Source: Mycolicibacterium psychrotolerans
GTDB lineage: Bacteria > Actinomycetota > Actinomycetes > Mycobacteriales > Mycobacteriaceae
DNA length: 64,000 bases
Direction: 5' to 3'
Assembly (NCBI RefSeq): GCF_010729305.1
Contig: NZ_AP022574.1
Span: forward strand, 868,001 to 932,000
Numbering within the stretch: the stretch's first letter is position 1; every line of letters starts with the position of its first letter. The notes below the pieces were generated by a model. The model did no database searches, was not told the origin of the DNA, and saw only the letters and a list, made by a program, of their open reading frames with translations. Shown here piece after piece: positions 38,288 through 46,465 of this stretch. Position numbers and translations under genes: made by a program.

Positions 38288-38593
38288 ATGAGCTTTATCG
38301 ACCGGGCCCTGCCCGCCGCGGTGGTCCTCGGCGGTCTCGTCGCGGGCGCCCTCGGCTTCGGCGCCGCACCCGCATTCGCGCAGCCGGCTCCGCCGCCGCC
38401 CCCGCCCGGACCCGCCGAGTTCCCCCCGAACCCGCCGGGCGAGCCCGTGCCGAACTGGGCGTCCCGCAAGCCGGCGGAGATGTGGAACGGCGAGCCGGTG
38501 GTGTGGACGTCGATGTGGGGCGGCCGCTGGGGCGTGTGGAAGCACGGCAGCTTCATCACGCTGTCGTCGAACCCGGTCACCAACGGCGGCTGA
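38288..38593 (+). CDS. Small secreted Pro-rich protein
   Basis: This 101-residue protein has a signal peptide with a long hydrophobic core, cleaved near AFA before QPAP. A Pro-rich segment (about residues 33-55) and a Trp-rich C-terminal stretch (MWNGEPVVWTSMWGGRWGVW in part) follow. I do not recognise a characterised family; similar short exported proteins are common in mycobacteria. A GGAG site and a TATATT promoter precede it. The next small secreted protein gene follows after 84 bases with its own promoter. Confidence 0.7.
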   Translation: MSFIDRALPAAVVLGGLVAGALGFGAAPAFAQPAPPPPPPGPAEFPPNPPGEPVPNWASRKPAEMWNGEPVVWTSMWGGRWGVWKHGSFITLSSNPVTNGG

Positions 38594-38624
38594 GATGGAG
38601 ATGTCTGTCTGCCTAGATGCGCTA

Positions 38625-38630
38625 TATAGT
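38625..38630 (+). promoter_or_regulatory. Predicted -10 box before the DUF5078-like gene
   Basis: TATAGT within CTATATAGT lies 47 bases upstream of the ATG at 38678. The AT-rich patch stands out from the surrounding GC-rich sequence. Confidence 0.45.
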
Positions 38631-38677
38631 TGACGGACGACTGGCCGCTTCGTGCGGGCCATGAGGTGGGAGTGACG

Positions 38678-39154
38678 ATGAGCGGAATGATCAGGCGCAC
38701 GACGCAGATGGCGCTGGCGGCAGCTGCCGCGGCGACGGCGTTCCTGGGTGCGGCGGCTCCGGCCGGCGCCGATTCCACCGACGACTACCCGATCCCGCGC
38801 CGGATGATCCAGACGACCTGCGACGTCGAGCAGTACATGGCCGCGGCGCGGGACACCAGCCCGGTGTACTTCGAGCGCTACATGATCGACCGGAGCAATC
38901 GCCCTGCGGACGTGCAGCAGATGGCGTTCGACCGTATCCACTGGTTCTTCTCGCTCGACCCGGTCGCGCGGCGCCAGTACTCCGAGGACACCGCCACCAA
39001 TGTGTTCTACGAGCAGACCGCGACGCGGTGGGGCAACTGGGCCAAACTGTTCTTCAACAACAAGGGTGTGGTCGCGCACGCCACCGACGTCTGCATGAAC
39101 TACCCCAAGGGCGACATGTCCGTGTGGAACTGGCCCGTTCCCGGCCACCCCTGA
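38678..39154 (+). CDS. Secreted DUF5078-like mycobacterial protein
   Basis: This 158-residue protein has an Ala-rich signal peptide ending at GADS. The mature domain contains two Cys (TTCDVEQYM and DVCMNYP) likely to form a disulfide, plus conserved Tyr/Trp-rich helices such as [14 protein letters not shown]. It resembles the mycobacterial DUF5078 exported family, recalled rather than searched. Function unknown. The ATG at 38678 follows GGTGGGAG, and a longer in-frame start at 38630 would spoil the signal peptide. Confidence 0.72.
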   Translation: MSGMIRRTTQMALAAAAAATAFLGAAAPAGADSTDDYPIPRRMIQTTCDVEQYMAAARDTSPVYFERYMIDRSNRPADVQQMAFDRIHWFFSLDPVARRQYSEDTATNVFYEQTATRWGNWAKLFFNNKGVVAHATDVCMNYPKGDMSVWNWPVPGHP

Positions 39155-39270
39155 GCGCGATTTCGCAGATCAGCGCCGCCCCCTGTAGCCTGAACCGGTT
39201 GCCGACGCAGGCGACCCTCCTGTCACGGACACGCCGTGGCCGATCAGACCAGAGGAGGTGATGGGTTCCT

Positions 39271-39561
39271 ATGCGTCCATACGAAATCATGGTCATTCTC
39301 GACCCCACACTCGACGAGCGCACCGTTGCCCCGTCGTTGGAGACGTTCCTGAACGTCATCCGCAAGGACGGCGGCAGTGTCGACAAGGTCGACATCTGGG
39401 GCCGGCGCCGGCTGGCCTACGAGATCGCCAAGCATGCCGAGGGCATCTACGCGATCGTCGATGTCAAGGCCGAGCCCGCGACGGTGTCCGAACTCGACCG
39501 TCAGCTCAACCTCAACGAGTCCGTGCTGCGGACCAAGGTGATGCGGACCGACAAGCACTAA
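39271..39561 (+). CDS. rpsF: Ribosomal protein bS6
   Basis: This 96-residue bS6 binds 16S rRNA with bS18. It starts [20 protein letters not shown] (20 residues) and has the conserved [10 protein letters not shown] segment. The length is normal. A strong GAGGAGGTGA ribosome site precedes the ATG. It is the first gene of the rpsF-ssb-rpsR-rplI operon, an order conserved in bacteria and matching Rv0053-Rv0056. The region 39155-39270 upstream holds its promoter; no other gene is seen there. Confidence 0.97.
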   Translation: MRPYEIMVILDPTLDERTVAPSLETFLNVIRKDGGSVDKVDIWGRRRLAYEIAKHAEGIYAIVDVKAEPATVSELDRQLNLNESVLRTKVMRTDKH

Positions 39562-39627
39562 AGAGTGCCGATCGTCGGAGCCGCTGCGTAGGCTCGCGCC
39601 CAACGTCCGCTCACCTAGGAGGAACTC

Positions 39628-40137
39628 GTGGCTGGTGACACCACCATCACCGTCGTCGGAAACCTGACCGCCGATCCGGAACTGCGTTTCACGCCGTCCG
39701 GTGCCGCGGTGGCCAACTTCACCGTTGCGTCCACCCCGCGCATCTACGACCGGCAGAGCGGGGAGTGGAAGGACGGCGAGGCGCTGTTCCTGCGGTGCAA
39801 CATCTGGCGTGAGGCCGCCGAGAACGTGGCCGAGAGCCTGACCCGTGGGTCGCGCGTGATCGTGACGGGCCGGCTCAAGCAGCGCTCCTTCGAAACCCGA
39901 GAGGGTGAGAAGCGCACCGTGTTCGAGGTCGAGGTCGACGAGATCGGGCCGTCGCTGCGCTACGCGACCGCGAAGGTGAACAAGGCCAGCCGCAGTGGCG
40001 GCGGCGGTGGCGGGTTCGGCGGCGGCGGTGGCGGCGGTAATTCGTCCCGCGGCTCCGAGCAGCCCAAGGACGATCCGTGGGGCAGCGCGCCCGCGTCGGG
40101 GTCCTTCGGCGGCGCCGACGACGAACCGCCCTTCTGA
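39628..40137 (+). CDS. ssb: Single-stranded DNA-binding protein
   Basis: This 169-residue SSB has the OB-fold in residues 1-115 ([13 protein letters not shown] and [14 protein letters not shown]). A Gly-rich linker (about 120-145) and the acidic tail DDEPPF follow; the tail recruits replication and repair partners. The GTG start sits 5 bases after AGGAGG (39617-39622). The operon position between rpsF and rpsR couples it to ribosomal protein expression. Confidence 0.97.
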   Translation: MAGDTTITVVGNLTADPELRFTPSGAAVANFTVASTPRIYDRQSGEWKDGEALFLRCNIWREAAENVAESLTRGSRVIVTGRLKQRSFETREGEKRTVFEVEVDEIGPSLRYATAKVNKASRSGGGGGGFGGGGGGGNSSRGSEQPKDDPWGSAPASGSFGGADDEPPF

Positions 40138-40187
40138 GACAACAACATTCGGAAACATCCGAGACATTTCAAGAAAGAGTTAGACAC

Positions 40188-40448
40188 ATGGCCAAGTCCT
40201 CCTCCACGAAGAGGCGTCCGGCTCCGGAAAAGCCGGTCAAGACACGCAAGTGCGTGTTCTGCTCGAAGAAGGGGCAGAACATCGACTACAAGGACACCGC
40301 GCTGCTGCGCACCTACATCAGCGAGCGCGGCAAGATCCGTGCCCGCCGGGTGACCGGCAACTGCGTTCAGCACCAGCGAGATATCGCGATCGCGGTGAAG
40401 AACGCCCGTGAGGTCGCGTTGCTGCCGTTCAGCTCGTCGACGCGATAA
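40188..40448 (+). CDS. rpsR: Ribosomal protein bS18, zinc-binding (C+) form
   Basis: This 86-residue bS18 carries the CVFC pair near residues 19-22 and a further Cys in the [13 protein letters not shown] segment. This is the zinc-binding C+ form (RpsR1). Mycobacteria also have a zinc-independent paralogue elsewhere that replaces it under zinc limitation. An AAGAAAGAG site precedes the ATG. The gene belongs to the rpsF operon, 50 bases after ssb and 11 bases before rplI. Confidence 0.96.
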   Translation: MAKSSSTKRRPAPEKPVKTRKCVFCSKKGQNIDYKDTALLRTYISERGKIRARRVTGNCVQHQRDIAIAVKNAREVALLPFSSSTR

Positions 40449-40459
40449 GGACGATTGAG

Positions 40460-40915
40460 ATGAAACTGATTCTGACTGCCGAGGTCGAGCACCTCGGAAC
40501 GGCCGGCGACGCGGTCGAGGTGAAGGACGGCTACGGCCGCAACTATCTGCTGCCGCGCGGTCTGGCCATCGTGGCCACCCGTGGCGCGCAGCGCCAGGCC
40601 GAGGACATCCGGCGCGCCCAGGAGCTCAAGGGCGTCAAGAGCCTCGAGCACGCCAACGAGCTGAAGACGGCCCTCGAGGGTCTCGACGGCGTCGAGCTGG
40701 CGGTCAAGACCGCCGGTGATTCCGGCAAGCTGTTCGGTTCGGTGACCGCGTCCGACGTCGTTGCCGCGATCAAGAAGGCGGGCGGACCGAACCTCGACAA
40801 GAGGACGGTGCAGCTGCCCAAGGCGCACATCAAGACCGTCGGCACCCATCCCGTCACGGTGCGCCTGCACCATGACGTGGCCGCCACGGTGTCGCTGAAC
40901 GTCGTCGCCGGCTAG
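40460..40915 (+). CDS. rplI: Ribosomal protein bL9
   Basis: This 151-residue bL9 begins [13 protein letters not shown]. It has the [16 protein letters not shown]-binding motif, the long connecting helix and a C-terminal domain ending VSLNVVAG. Length and order are normal. It is the last gene of the operon; a strong GC hairpin starts 15 bases after the stop. Confidence 0.97.
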   Translation: MKLILTAEVEHLGTAGDAVEVKDGYGRNYLLPRGLAIVATRGAQRQAEDIRRAQELKGVKSLEHANELKTALEGLDGVELAVKTAGDSGKLFGSVTASDVVAAIKKAGGPNLDKRTVQLPKAHIKTVGTHPVTVRLHHDVAATVSLNVVAG

Positions 40916-40930
40916 CCACCTTCGGCATTC

Positions 40931-40968
40931 ACGGCCGGGTGGAGACCGAGAGGTCTTCGCCCGGCCGT
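40931..40968 (+). terminator. Hairpin terminator of the rpsF-rplI operon
   Basis: ACGGCCGGG at 40931-40939 pairs perfectly with CCCGGCCGT at 40960-40968. The loop contains a second small stem (AGACC/GGTCT). It begins 15 bases after the rplI stop. There is no U-tract, as is common in mycobacteria. Confidence 0.75.
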
Positions 40969-41400
40969 TGCTGTACGTTCGGCGAACTCTTCGGGGGCGA
41001 ATCGTTCCCAGCGAACATAACCTGGTGTTAACCTGCATGGCCCCGAAGCGAAACACAACACGCCCGGGAAGGAAACCGGCGACGACACGCCGACGAATTT
41101 CCCATCCACAGATTCTTGCCGGGTCTATGGTGCGTCCATCTGCGGAAACAAGGCGGATGACGGTGTTGATCCACAGGTTCTCCCCAAGGCCTCAACATGG
41201 CCCACCAGACCTATCCACACGCCATCCACAAGTCTGTCAACAAGCGGTGGTTGCGTCCCGCCCAGCAACGTCTAGCGTTGGCCGTCGCGGACGCAGTTGC
41301 GGGTGCCGGCGGGGGTCTTGTCGGAGCTCGGACTTACAGTCGCAGCAGGATGCGCGTCGAACGTGCGTTCGAGGTCGATTGAGGAGGGGTGAGGCACCGC
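40969..41400. promoter_or_regulatory. dnaB upstream region with four DnaA-box-like ATCCACA repeats
   Basis: This region of about 430 bases has no convincing gene. It holds four same-strand ATCCACA copies at 41104-41110, 41169-41175, 41213-41219 and 41224-41230. Their 9-mers differ from the DnaA-box consensus TTATCCACA at one or two positions; the best is CTATCCACA at 41211-41219. A GGAGGGG site lies near 41382, ahead of the dnaB GTG. Binding by DnaA, and so control of dnaB or a replication-related role, is inference. Confidence 0.5.
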
Positions 41401-43605
41401 GTGGCTGTCGTCGATGACTTGGGCCGGTCCGGGGACCGCACGTCCATGGAGCCTCCTCCCAACGAGGACTTCGGCCGGCAGCCACCCCAGGATCTCGCGG
41501 CGGAGCAGGCGGTGCTGGGCGGCATGCTGCTCAGTAAGGACGCCATCGCCGACGTGCTCGAGCGGTTGCGCCCCGGGGACTTCTACAAGCCGGCCAACCA
41601 ACTCGTCTACGACGCCGTGCTGGATCTGTACGGGCGCGGTGAGCCCGCTGACGCGGTCACCGTGGCCGCGGAGCTCGACCGCAAGGGATTGTTGCGCCGG
41701 GTCGGGGGAGCGCCCTATCTGCACACGCTGATCTCGACGGTGCCGACGGCCGCCAACGCCGGGTTCTACGCCGAGATCGTCTCGGAGAAGGCGCTGCTGC
41801 GTCGTCTGGTGGAGGCGGGCACCCGGGTGGTGCAGTACGGCTACGCCGGCGCTGAGGGCGCGGACGTGAACGAGATCGTGGACAGGGCGCAGGCCGAGAT
41901 CTACGACGTCACCGAGCGACGGGCGACCGAGGACTTCGTGCCGCTCGAAGAGCTGCTGCAGCCGACGATGGACGAGATCGACGCGATCGCGTCGCAGGGC
42001 GGGATCTCCAAGGGTGTGCCGACGGGGTTCACCGAACTCGACGAGCTGACCAACGGTCTGCACCCGGGTCAGATGATCGTCGTGGCGGCACGCCCCGGTA
42101 TGGGGAAGGCGCTGTCGCTGGACACGCCGCTGCCCACGCCGAAGGGGTGGACGACGATGGCCGAGGTCGCCGTCGGTGACGAGCTGATCGGGCCGGACGG
42201 ATTGCCGACGCGGGTGGTGGCGGCGACGGCCGTGATGGAGCGCCGGCCGTGCTTCGAGGTCGAATTCTCCGACGGCACAGTGATCGTCGCGGACGCCGAG
42301 CACCAGTGGCTGACCTCCGGCGCGATCCGCACCACCCGGGAGATCGCCGAGACGTTGTCGACCGGCCACTCGGTCACTAACACCTGCGCGATCCTGGCAG
42401 AGGACGCGGACCTTCCGGTACCGCCGTATACGTTCGGCGCGTGGCTGGGAGATCCGACGACGGACGACCCGGAGATCCTGATGCGGATCGAGGGGGAGGG
42501 GTCGAGCACACCCGAGGCGCTCGACAACGGGCGCATCCCGGCGGAGTATCTGCGTGCCTCCGAAGCGCAGCGGCGCGCGCTTCTTGCTGGCCTGCTCGAC
42601 GCTCGGGGAACGGTCGCGGACGACGGAGCGATTCGGCTGTCTGTTGCCGGCGAGCGGCTGTTGGCTGGCGTCGCGGAACTTGTTGTCTCGCTGGGCTATC
42701 GGTGCCGAGAGGCGGATAGTGGGATTGCCTTCTCGGCAGCGGACAGCGTCTTCGGTGTGCACCGGAAGGATCTGCTGCACAAGGAGCGTCGCGGGGAGAC
42801 CTCCGAGTCTCGGGCGATTGTCGATGTTCGGCCCGTCCCGAGCGTTCCGGTCCGGTGCGTCGAGGTCGACAACGCCAGCCACATGTATCTGGCCAGCCGG
42901 TCGATGATCCCGACGCACAACTCGACGCTCGGGCTCGATTTCATGCGGTCGTGCTCGATCAAGCATCATCTGCCGAGCATCGTGTTCTCGCTGGAGATGA
43001 GTAAGACCGAGATCGTCATGCGTCTGCTGTCGGCCGAGGCGAGGATCAAGCTCGCCGATATGCGGTCGGGCCGGATGAGCGATGACGACTGGACGCGGCT
43101 GGCTCGGCGGATGAGTGAGATCAGTGAGGCGCCGCTCTACATCGACGATTCGCCGAACCTGACGATGATGGAGATCCGGGCCAAGGCGAGGCGGCTGAAG
43201 CAGAAGGCGGATCTGCGTCTCGTTGTCATCGACTACCTGCAGCTGATGACGTCGGGCAAGAAGGTGGAGTCGCGTCAGCAAGAAGTGTCCGAATTCTCCC
43301 GGCAGATCAAGCTTTTGGCGAAGGAGCTCGAGGTTCCGGTGGTGGCGATGAGTCAGCTGAACCGTGGCCCGGAGCAGCGCACCGACAAGAAGCCAATGCT
43401 TTCTGACCTGCGTGAATCGGGATCGATCGAGCAAGATAGCGATTTGGTCATCTTGCTTCACCGGCCGGATGCGTTCGAAAGTGATGACCCCCGCGGCGGT
43501 GAAGCTGACCTCATCATTGCGAAGCACCGCGCTGGCCCAACACGCACTGTCACCGTGGCGCATCAGCTGCATCTGTCGCGATTCGCGAACATGGCCAAGC
43601 AGTAA
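41401..43605 (+). CDS. dnaB: Replicative DNA helicase DnaB with in-frame intein
   Basis: This 734-residue precursor consists of a 463-residue DnaB extein and a 271-residue intein. DnaB is the hexameric 5'-3' helicase of the replication fork. The N-terminal domain (QDLAAEQAVLGGMLLSKDAI) is normal. The P-loop AARPGMGK is cut by the intein directly after Lys and resumes STLGLDFMRS. Walker B (VVIDYLQLM) and the late motifs up to RESGSIEQDSDL are intact. The helicase should be active only after splicing. The GTG matches the conserved AVVDDL start. The second common mycobacterial insertion site (after RESG, near 43417) is empty here, yet a relic of such an intein lies just downstream. Confidence 0.95.
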   Translation: MAVVDDLGRSGDRTSMEPPPNEDFGRQPPQDLAAEQAVLGGMLLSKDAIADVLERLRPGDFYKPANQLVYDAVLDLYGRGEPADAVTVAAELDRKGLLRRVGGAPYLHTLISTVPTAANAGFYAEIVSEKALLRRLVEAGTRVVQYGYAGAEGADVNEIVDRAQAEIYDVTERRATEDFVPLEELLQPTMDEIDAIASQGGISKGVPTGFTELDELTNGLHPGQMIVVAARPGMGKALSLDTPLPTPKGWTTMAEVAVGDELIGPDGLPTRVVAATAVMERRPCFEVEFSDGTVIVADAEHQWLTSGAIRTTREIAETLSTGHSVTNTCAILAEDADLPVPPYTFGAWLGDPTTDDPEILMRIEGEGSSTPEALDNGRIPAEYLRASEAQRRALLAGLLDARGTVADDGAIRLSVAGERLLAGVAELVVSLGYRCREADSGIAFSAADSVFGVHRKDLLHKERRGETSESRAIVDVRPVPSVPVRCVEVDNASHMYLASRSMIPTHNSTLGLDFMRSCSIKHHLPSIVFSLEMSKTEIVMRLLSAEARIKLADMRSGRMSDDDWTRLARRMSEISEAPLYIDDSPNLTMMEIRAKARRLKQKADLRLVVIDYLQLMTSGKKVESRQQEVSEFSRQIKLLAKELEVPVVAMSQLNRGPEQRTDKKPMLSDLRESGSIEQDSDLVILLHRPDAFESDDPRGGEADLIIAKHRAGPTRTVTVAHQLHLSRFANMAKQ
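42109..42921 (+). other. DnaB intein at the P-loop site, class-3 type, endonuclease decayed
   Basis: This 271-residue intein lies between GMGK and STLG. It begins with Ala rather than Cys or Ser (ALSLDTPLPTPKGW), as class 3 inteins do. The class 3 triad is present: Trp67 in EHQWLT (block B), Cys250 in RCVEVDN (block F) and Thr269 before the terminal His270-Asn271. A serine follows as the first C-extein residue. The homing endonuclease region is short. The first LAGLIDADG helix ends WLGDP. The second reads LLAGLLDARG, with Arg in place of the catalytic Asp, so DNA cleavage is probably lost while splicing is retained. Confidence 0.88.
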
Positions 43606-43630
43606 AGAGGAACCCGAAATCCCTGGTTTG

Positions 43631-44938
43631 ATGAGCGCGTCGTTAATTCTGACCGCCGATTCCGGTGCGCAGGTGCCGGTCGCCGACCTAGCCCTCGTTG
43701 GCAGACATGCGCAGATATGGGCGCTGGACGGTGGGCGCCGATTGCGAGCCGCACGAGTTACCGCAGTTCGCGCCGTGGAACCGCAGGAAGCGTTCACGGT
43801 ACGCCTGGCGTCGGGCCGAACCGTTGACGCATTGGGAGGTATGTCTTTCCTGACGTTGACTGGGTGGAAGCGTCTTGACGAACTTGCCGTGGATCGCCGC
43901 ATTGCGGTACCGAGGCGAGTGCCCGAACCCGTTGCGGCACAACGCATGGTCGATGCCGAATTGATTCTGCTCGCTCATATGATCGGCGACGGATCCTGCG
44001 TAAGACGTCAGCCGGTCCGGTATGCCAGCATCGATGAGCAGAACCTTCGGGCGGTTACAGCGGCCGCAGCACATTTTGGGGTGACGGCCGTGCGTGACGT
44101 GTACGAGGCTGCGCGTGTCACGACGTTGAGACTCCCCGCACCGTTCCGGCTGACGCACGGTAAACGCAATCGCATCGGCGCGTGGCTGGATGGCCTCGGA
44201 TTGTTCGGCAAACGCAGTTACGAGAAATTCGTACCAGCAGCGGTTTTCGCGTGACCCAACGACCAGGTGGCGTTGTTCTTGAAGCACCTCTGGTCGACGG
44301 ATGGCTGCATCAAGTGGGACGCGAAAGCTGGGCAGGGGCGCATCTACTACGCGTCCACGAGTCGGCAACTCACCGATGACGTGCGGCATTTGTTGCTTCG
44401 ACTGGGCATTGTGTCGCGCGCTTACCGGGTTCCACAGGGTCGGTATCGGGACATCTGGCGTCTGCACGTGTCCGGTGTATCCAGCCAGCGGCGCTTCCTG
44501 CGACTGGTGGACGCACACGGTGCGAAGTACTTCGACGCGCGCGAAGTTCAGCACAACCTCGAAGGCATCGTCGCGAACGAGAACGTCGACACCGTCCCGC
44601 GCGAAGTGTGGTACACGGTTCGCCAGAAGCTCACAGATCACAAGATGACACACCGCGCGTTCGCCGAAGCCATGCGGACGCCCTTCTGCGGATCGACGAT
44701 GTGGAAGCACGCCCCCAGCCGCAGTCGCCTTCACCGCGCCGCCGCGATCCTCGACGACCGCAGCCTGCATGACCTGACCAAGAACGACCTCCTGTGGGAC
44801 AAGGTGGTCGAGATCACCGCCATCGGTCAGCGCGAGGTCTACGAGGTGACCGTTGACGGCGCCGACAACGTCATCGCCAACGGGATCGCGGTGCGCGCGG
44901 TAGATCGCTCGAACGCCGCCGGCATTAACTCAGACTAG
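43631..44938 (+). pseudogene. Relic of a second dnaB-type intein with LAGLIDADG endonuclease
   Basis: The frame reads as a large intein of about 435 residues once one stop is bridged. It starts near SASLILTADSGAQV and has LASGRTVDALGG and GWKRLDELAVDRRIAVPRRVPEP. The first endonuclease motif is LLAHMIGDGS, then a TGA stop at 44252-44254. The same frame continues PNDQVALFLKHLW and the second motif WSTDGC, then DNVIANGIAV before a TAG at 44936. It resembles, from memory, the M. tuberculosis DnaB intein. The N-terminal Cys, the block B histidine (GGMSF in place of a SHPF-like stretch) and the C-terminal His-Asn are missing, so splicing is dead. Both endonuclease Asp residues remain. Confidence 0.82.
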
Positions 44939-44943
44939 TTGTG

Positions 44944-45000
44944 CCGCAGTCAAAGACGATCACTGTGACCTATCAGCTCCACCTGTCGCGATTCTCAAGA
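44944..45000 (+). pseudogene. Fragment of dnaB C-terminal extein
   Basis: In a different frame from the intein relic, bases 44947-44994 read SKTITVTYQLHLSRFS. This matches the end of DnaB, RTVTVAHQLHLSRFA, encoded at 43542-43590, and the DNA shares the 12-mer CTGTCGCGATTC. The fragment lies where the C-extein should follow a second intein, so the relic came from a dnaB allele rather than a free-standing endonuclease. It has no start or stop of its own and cannot be functional. Confidence 0.75.
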
Positions 45001-45296
45001 CGTAGGGCTGCGTTATCGGCGGCATCTTCTGTAGCGACACCCTCGCCGACGAGAGGGCTCCTGGTTCCCTACGGCCTACCGTCCATGGGGAACAGGCGGC
45101 AATGTGCTCTCAGCGCTCGGCCGGATGGCCGGCGCACGGCTGCTGTGGTCCGGTCTGCCGCGGACCTCACTGAGCGCGCGGCGACCTACTCGTTCATCGC
45201 GTGGCAGCCATTGGCCACCGTGGCAACCGTCACGGCATGTGGGGGGCGGAAGGACCGTGACCACCACCGAGCCGCGTTGTGTGCTCTCGGCGTTGA
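45001..45296. other. Non-coding scar between dnaB relic and SDR gene
   Basis: About 300 bases show no convincing coding sequence. Frames on both strands give low-complexity Arg/Ser-rich translations without family features. I saw no clear direct or inverted repeat bounding it. It may be decayed sequence carried in with the dnaB relic. Confidence 0.4.
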
Positions 45297-46073
45297 CTAC
45301 TTGGGAGGCATCCGAATGCCGCCGTCGACCCGGACCACTTCGGCATTCATGTAGGAGTTCGTGATCAGCTCCACCACCATCGACACGAGCTCCTCCGGCT
45401 TGCCGAGCCGGCGCGGGTAGAGAACGGACTCGCCGAGCTTCGCCTTGAAGGCCTCGGATTCCGGACCTTCTCCGTAGATCGGCGTGTCGATCAGACCGGG
45501 TGCGACGGTGTTCACCCGAATCCCGACGGCCGCGAGGTCACGGGCCACCGGCAGGGTCAGTCCGACGACGCCGCCCTTCGACGACGAGTAGGCGGCTTGC
45601 CCGATCTGGCCGTCGAAGGCGGCCACACTGGTCATGTTGACGATCGCGCCACGCTCCCCGGAGTCGGTGAGGTCGAGTCGGCTCATCGCAGTAGCCGCGA
45701 GCCGGATGCAGTCGAAGGTGCCGACCAGGTTGATGGCGAGCACTTTCTTGTAGGCGTCGAGGTTGTGCGCGGAGGCGAACTCACCGTCCTTGCCGATAGT
45801 CCTTTGTGCCCAACCGATTCCGGCAGAGTTGACCAGAACGCGGAGAGGTCCGAGATCGATGGCGGTGTTCACCGCATCCTCGATCTGCGAGGTGTCTGTC
45901 ACGTCGACACTGACGTACACGCCACCTATCTCGTGGGCCAGTTCCTGTCCGCGTTCTGCTTGCAGATCGGCGATGACGACGCGTGCACCCTTGGATGCCA
46001 GTAGTCGGGCGGTGGCGGCGCCGATACCCGATGCTCCGCCGGTGACAATTGCGCTAGTTCCGTTGACGTCCAC
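45297..46073 (-). CDS. SDR family 3-hydroxyacyl-CoA dehydrogenase type 2-like
   Basis: This 258-residue classical SDR is of the HSD10/17-beta-HSD type. The cofactor motif is [26 protein letters not shown] and the catalytic YSSSK follow, then PGLIDTP. These proteins typically oxidise 3-hydroxyacyl-CoA or hydroxysteroids with NAD. From memory, Rv1144 is a close mycobacterial relative. The GTG lies 6 bases after a TAAACT box on the minus strand, indicating a leaderless transcript. It is divergent from the metallo-beta-lactamase-fold gene across 392 bases. Confidence 0.88.
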   Translation of the reverse strand: MDVNGTSAIVTGGASGIGAATARLLASKGARVVIADLQAERGQELAHEIGGVYVSVDVTDTSQIEDAVNTAIDLGPLRVLVNSAGIGWAQRTIGKDGEFASAHNLDAYKKVLAINLVGTFDCIRLAATAMSRLDLTDSGERGAIVNMTSVAAFDGQIGQAAYSSSKGGVVGLTLPVARDLAAVGIRVNTVAPGLIDTPIYGEGPESEAFKAKLGESVLYPRRLGKPEELVSMVVELITNSYMNAEVVRVDGGIRMPPK

Positions 46074-46465
46074 AGCGCGAGTTTAGGACAGGGTGTGGTG
46101 ACCGGAGCGCGAGATGCTCACCGGACGCCATCTCGCCTCTACTGGTCTGCGGCGTGGGTGCCGCGCCGGCACCACTATCACCGCCGTCTTCCAACTGCCC
46201 ACCGTCGTCGCCGGCGGGTGGGCGCCAGTGGCTGACCGACCCCGCCATGAATCCGAAGACGGGGTCGGGCATGATCTTCAGGACTCGGCGGCTGCGTTTA
46301 GCCCGACCCGACCTTCGTGAGCGGGGCGCGCCGTCCGCGCTGTTGCGTGCCGAACTCGAGACAACAACGACCGCTGTATGGTCCTTCGCGCCCGACGACC
46401 GGAAGATTCGTCTTCAAAGGCGTGTTGGGTTGTACATCGATGACATCCCAACCTGGAGGACCCTC
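46074..46465. promoter_or_regulatory. Divergent intergenic region between SDR and MBL-fold genes
   Basis: These 392 bases hold the TAAACT box at 46080-46085 (minus strand), 6 bases before the SDR GTG. At the other end, GGAGGA at 46455-46460 is the ribosome site of the MBL-fold gene. No gene, repeat or recognised operator was found between them. In particular the ATACC-N4-GGTAT motif seen further right is absent. Confidence 0.5.

Noticed and set aside
41197..41382. A short plus-strand frame upstream of dnaB
   Set aside because: It overlaps the DnaA-box-like cluster, has no ribosome site and no recognisable features.
43364..43630. Upstream part of the intein-relic frame overlapping the dnaB 3' end
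   Set aside because: It is simply another frame of the intact dnaB C-extein.
44941..45354. A 137-codon frame after the intein relic as a real gene
   Set aside because: Only the first 16 or so residues match anything (the DnaB C-terminus). The rest is compositionally random and runs into the SDR gene.
46154..46465. Longer N-terminus of the MBL-fold hydrolase
   Set aside because: The added residues are Arg-rich with no fold features. The GTG at 46466 has a perfect ribosome site.
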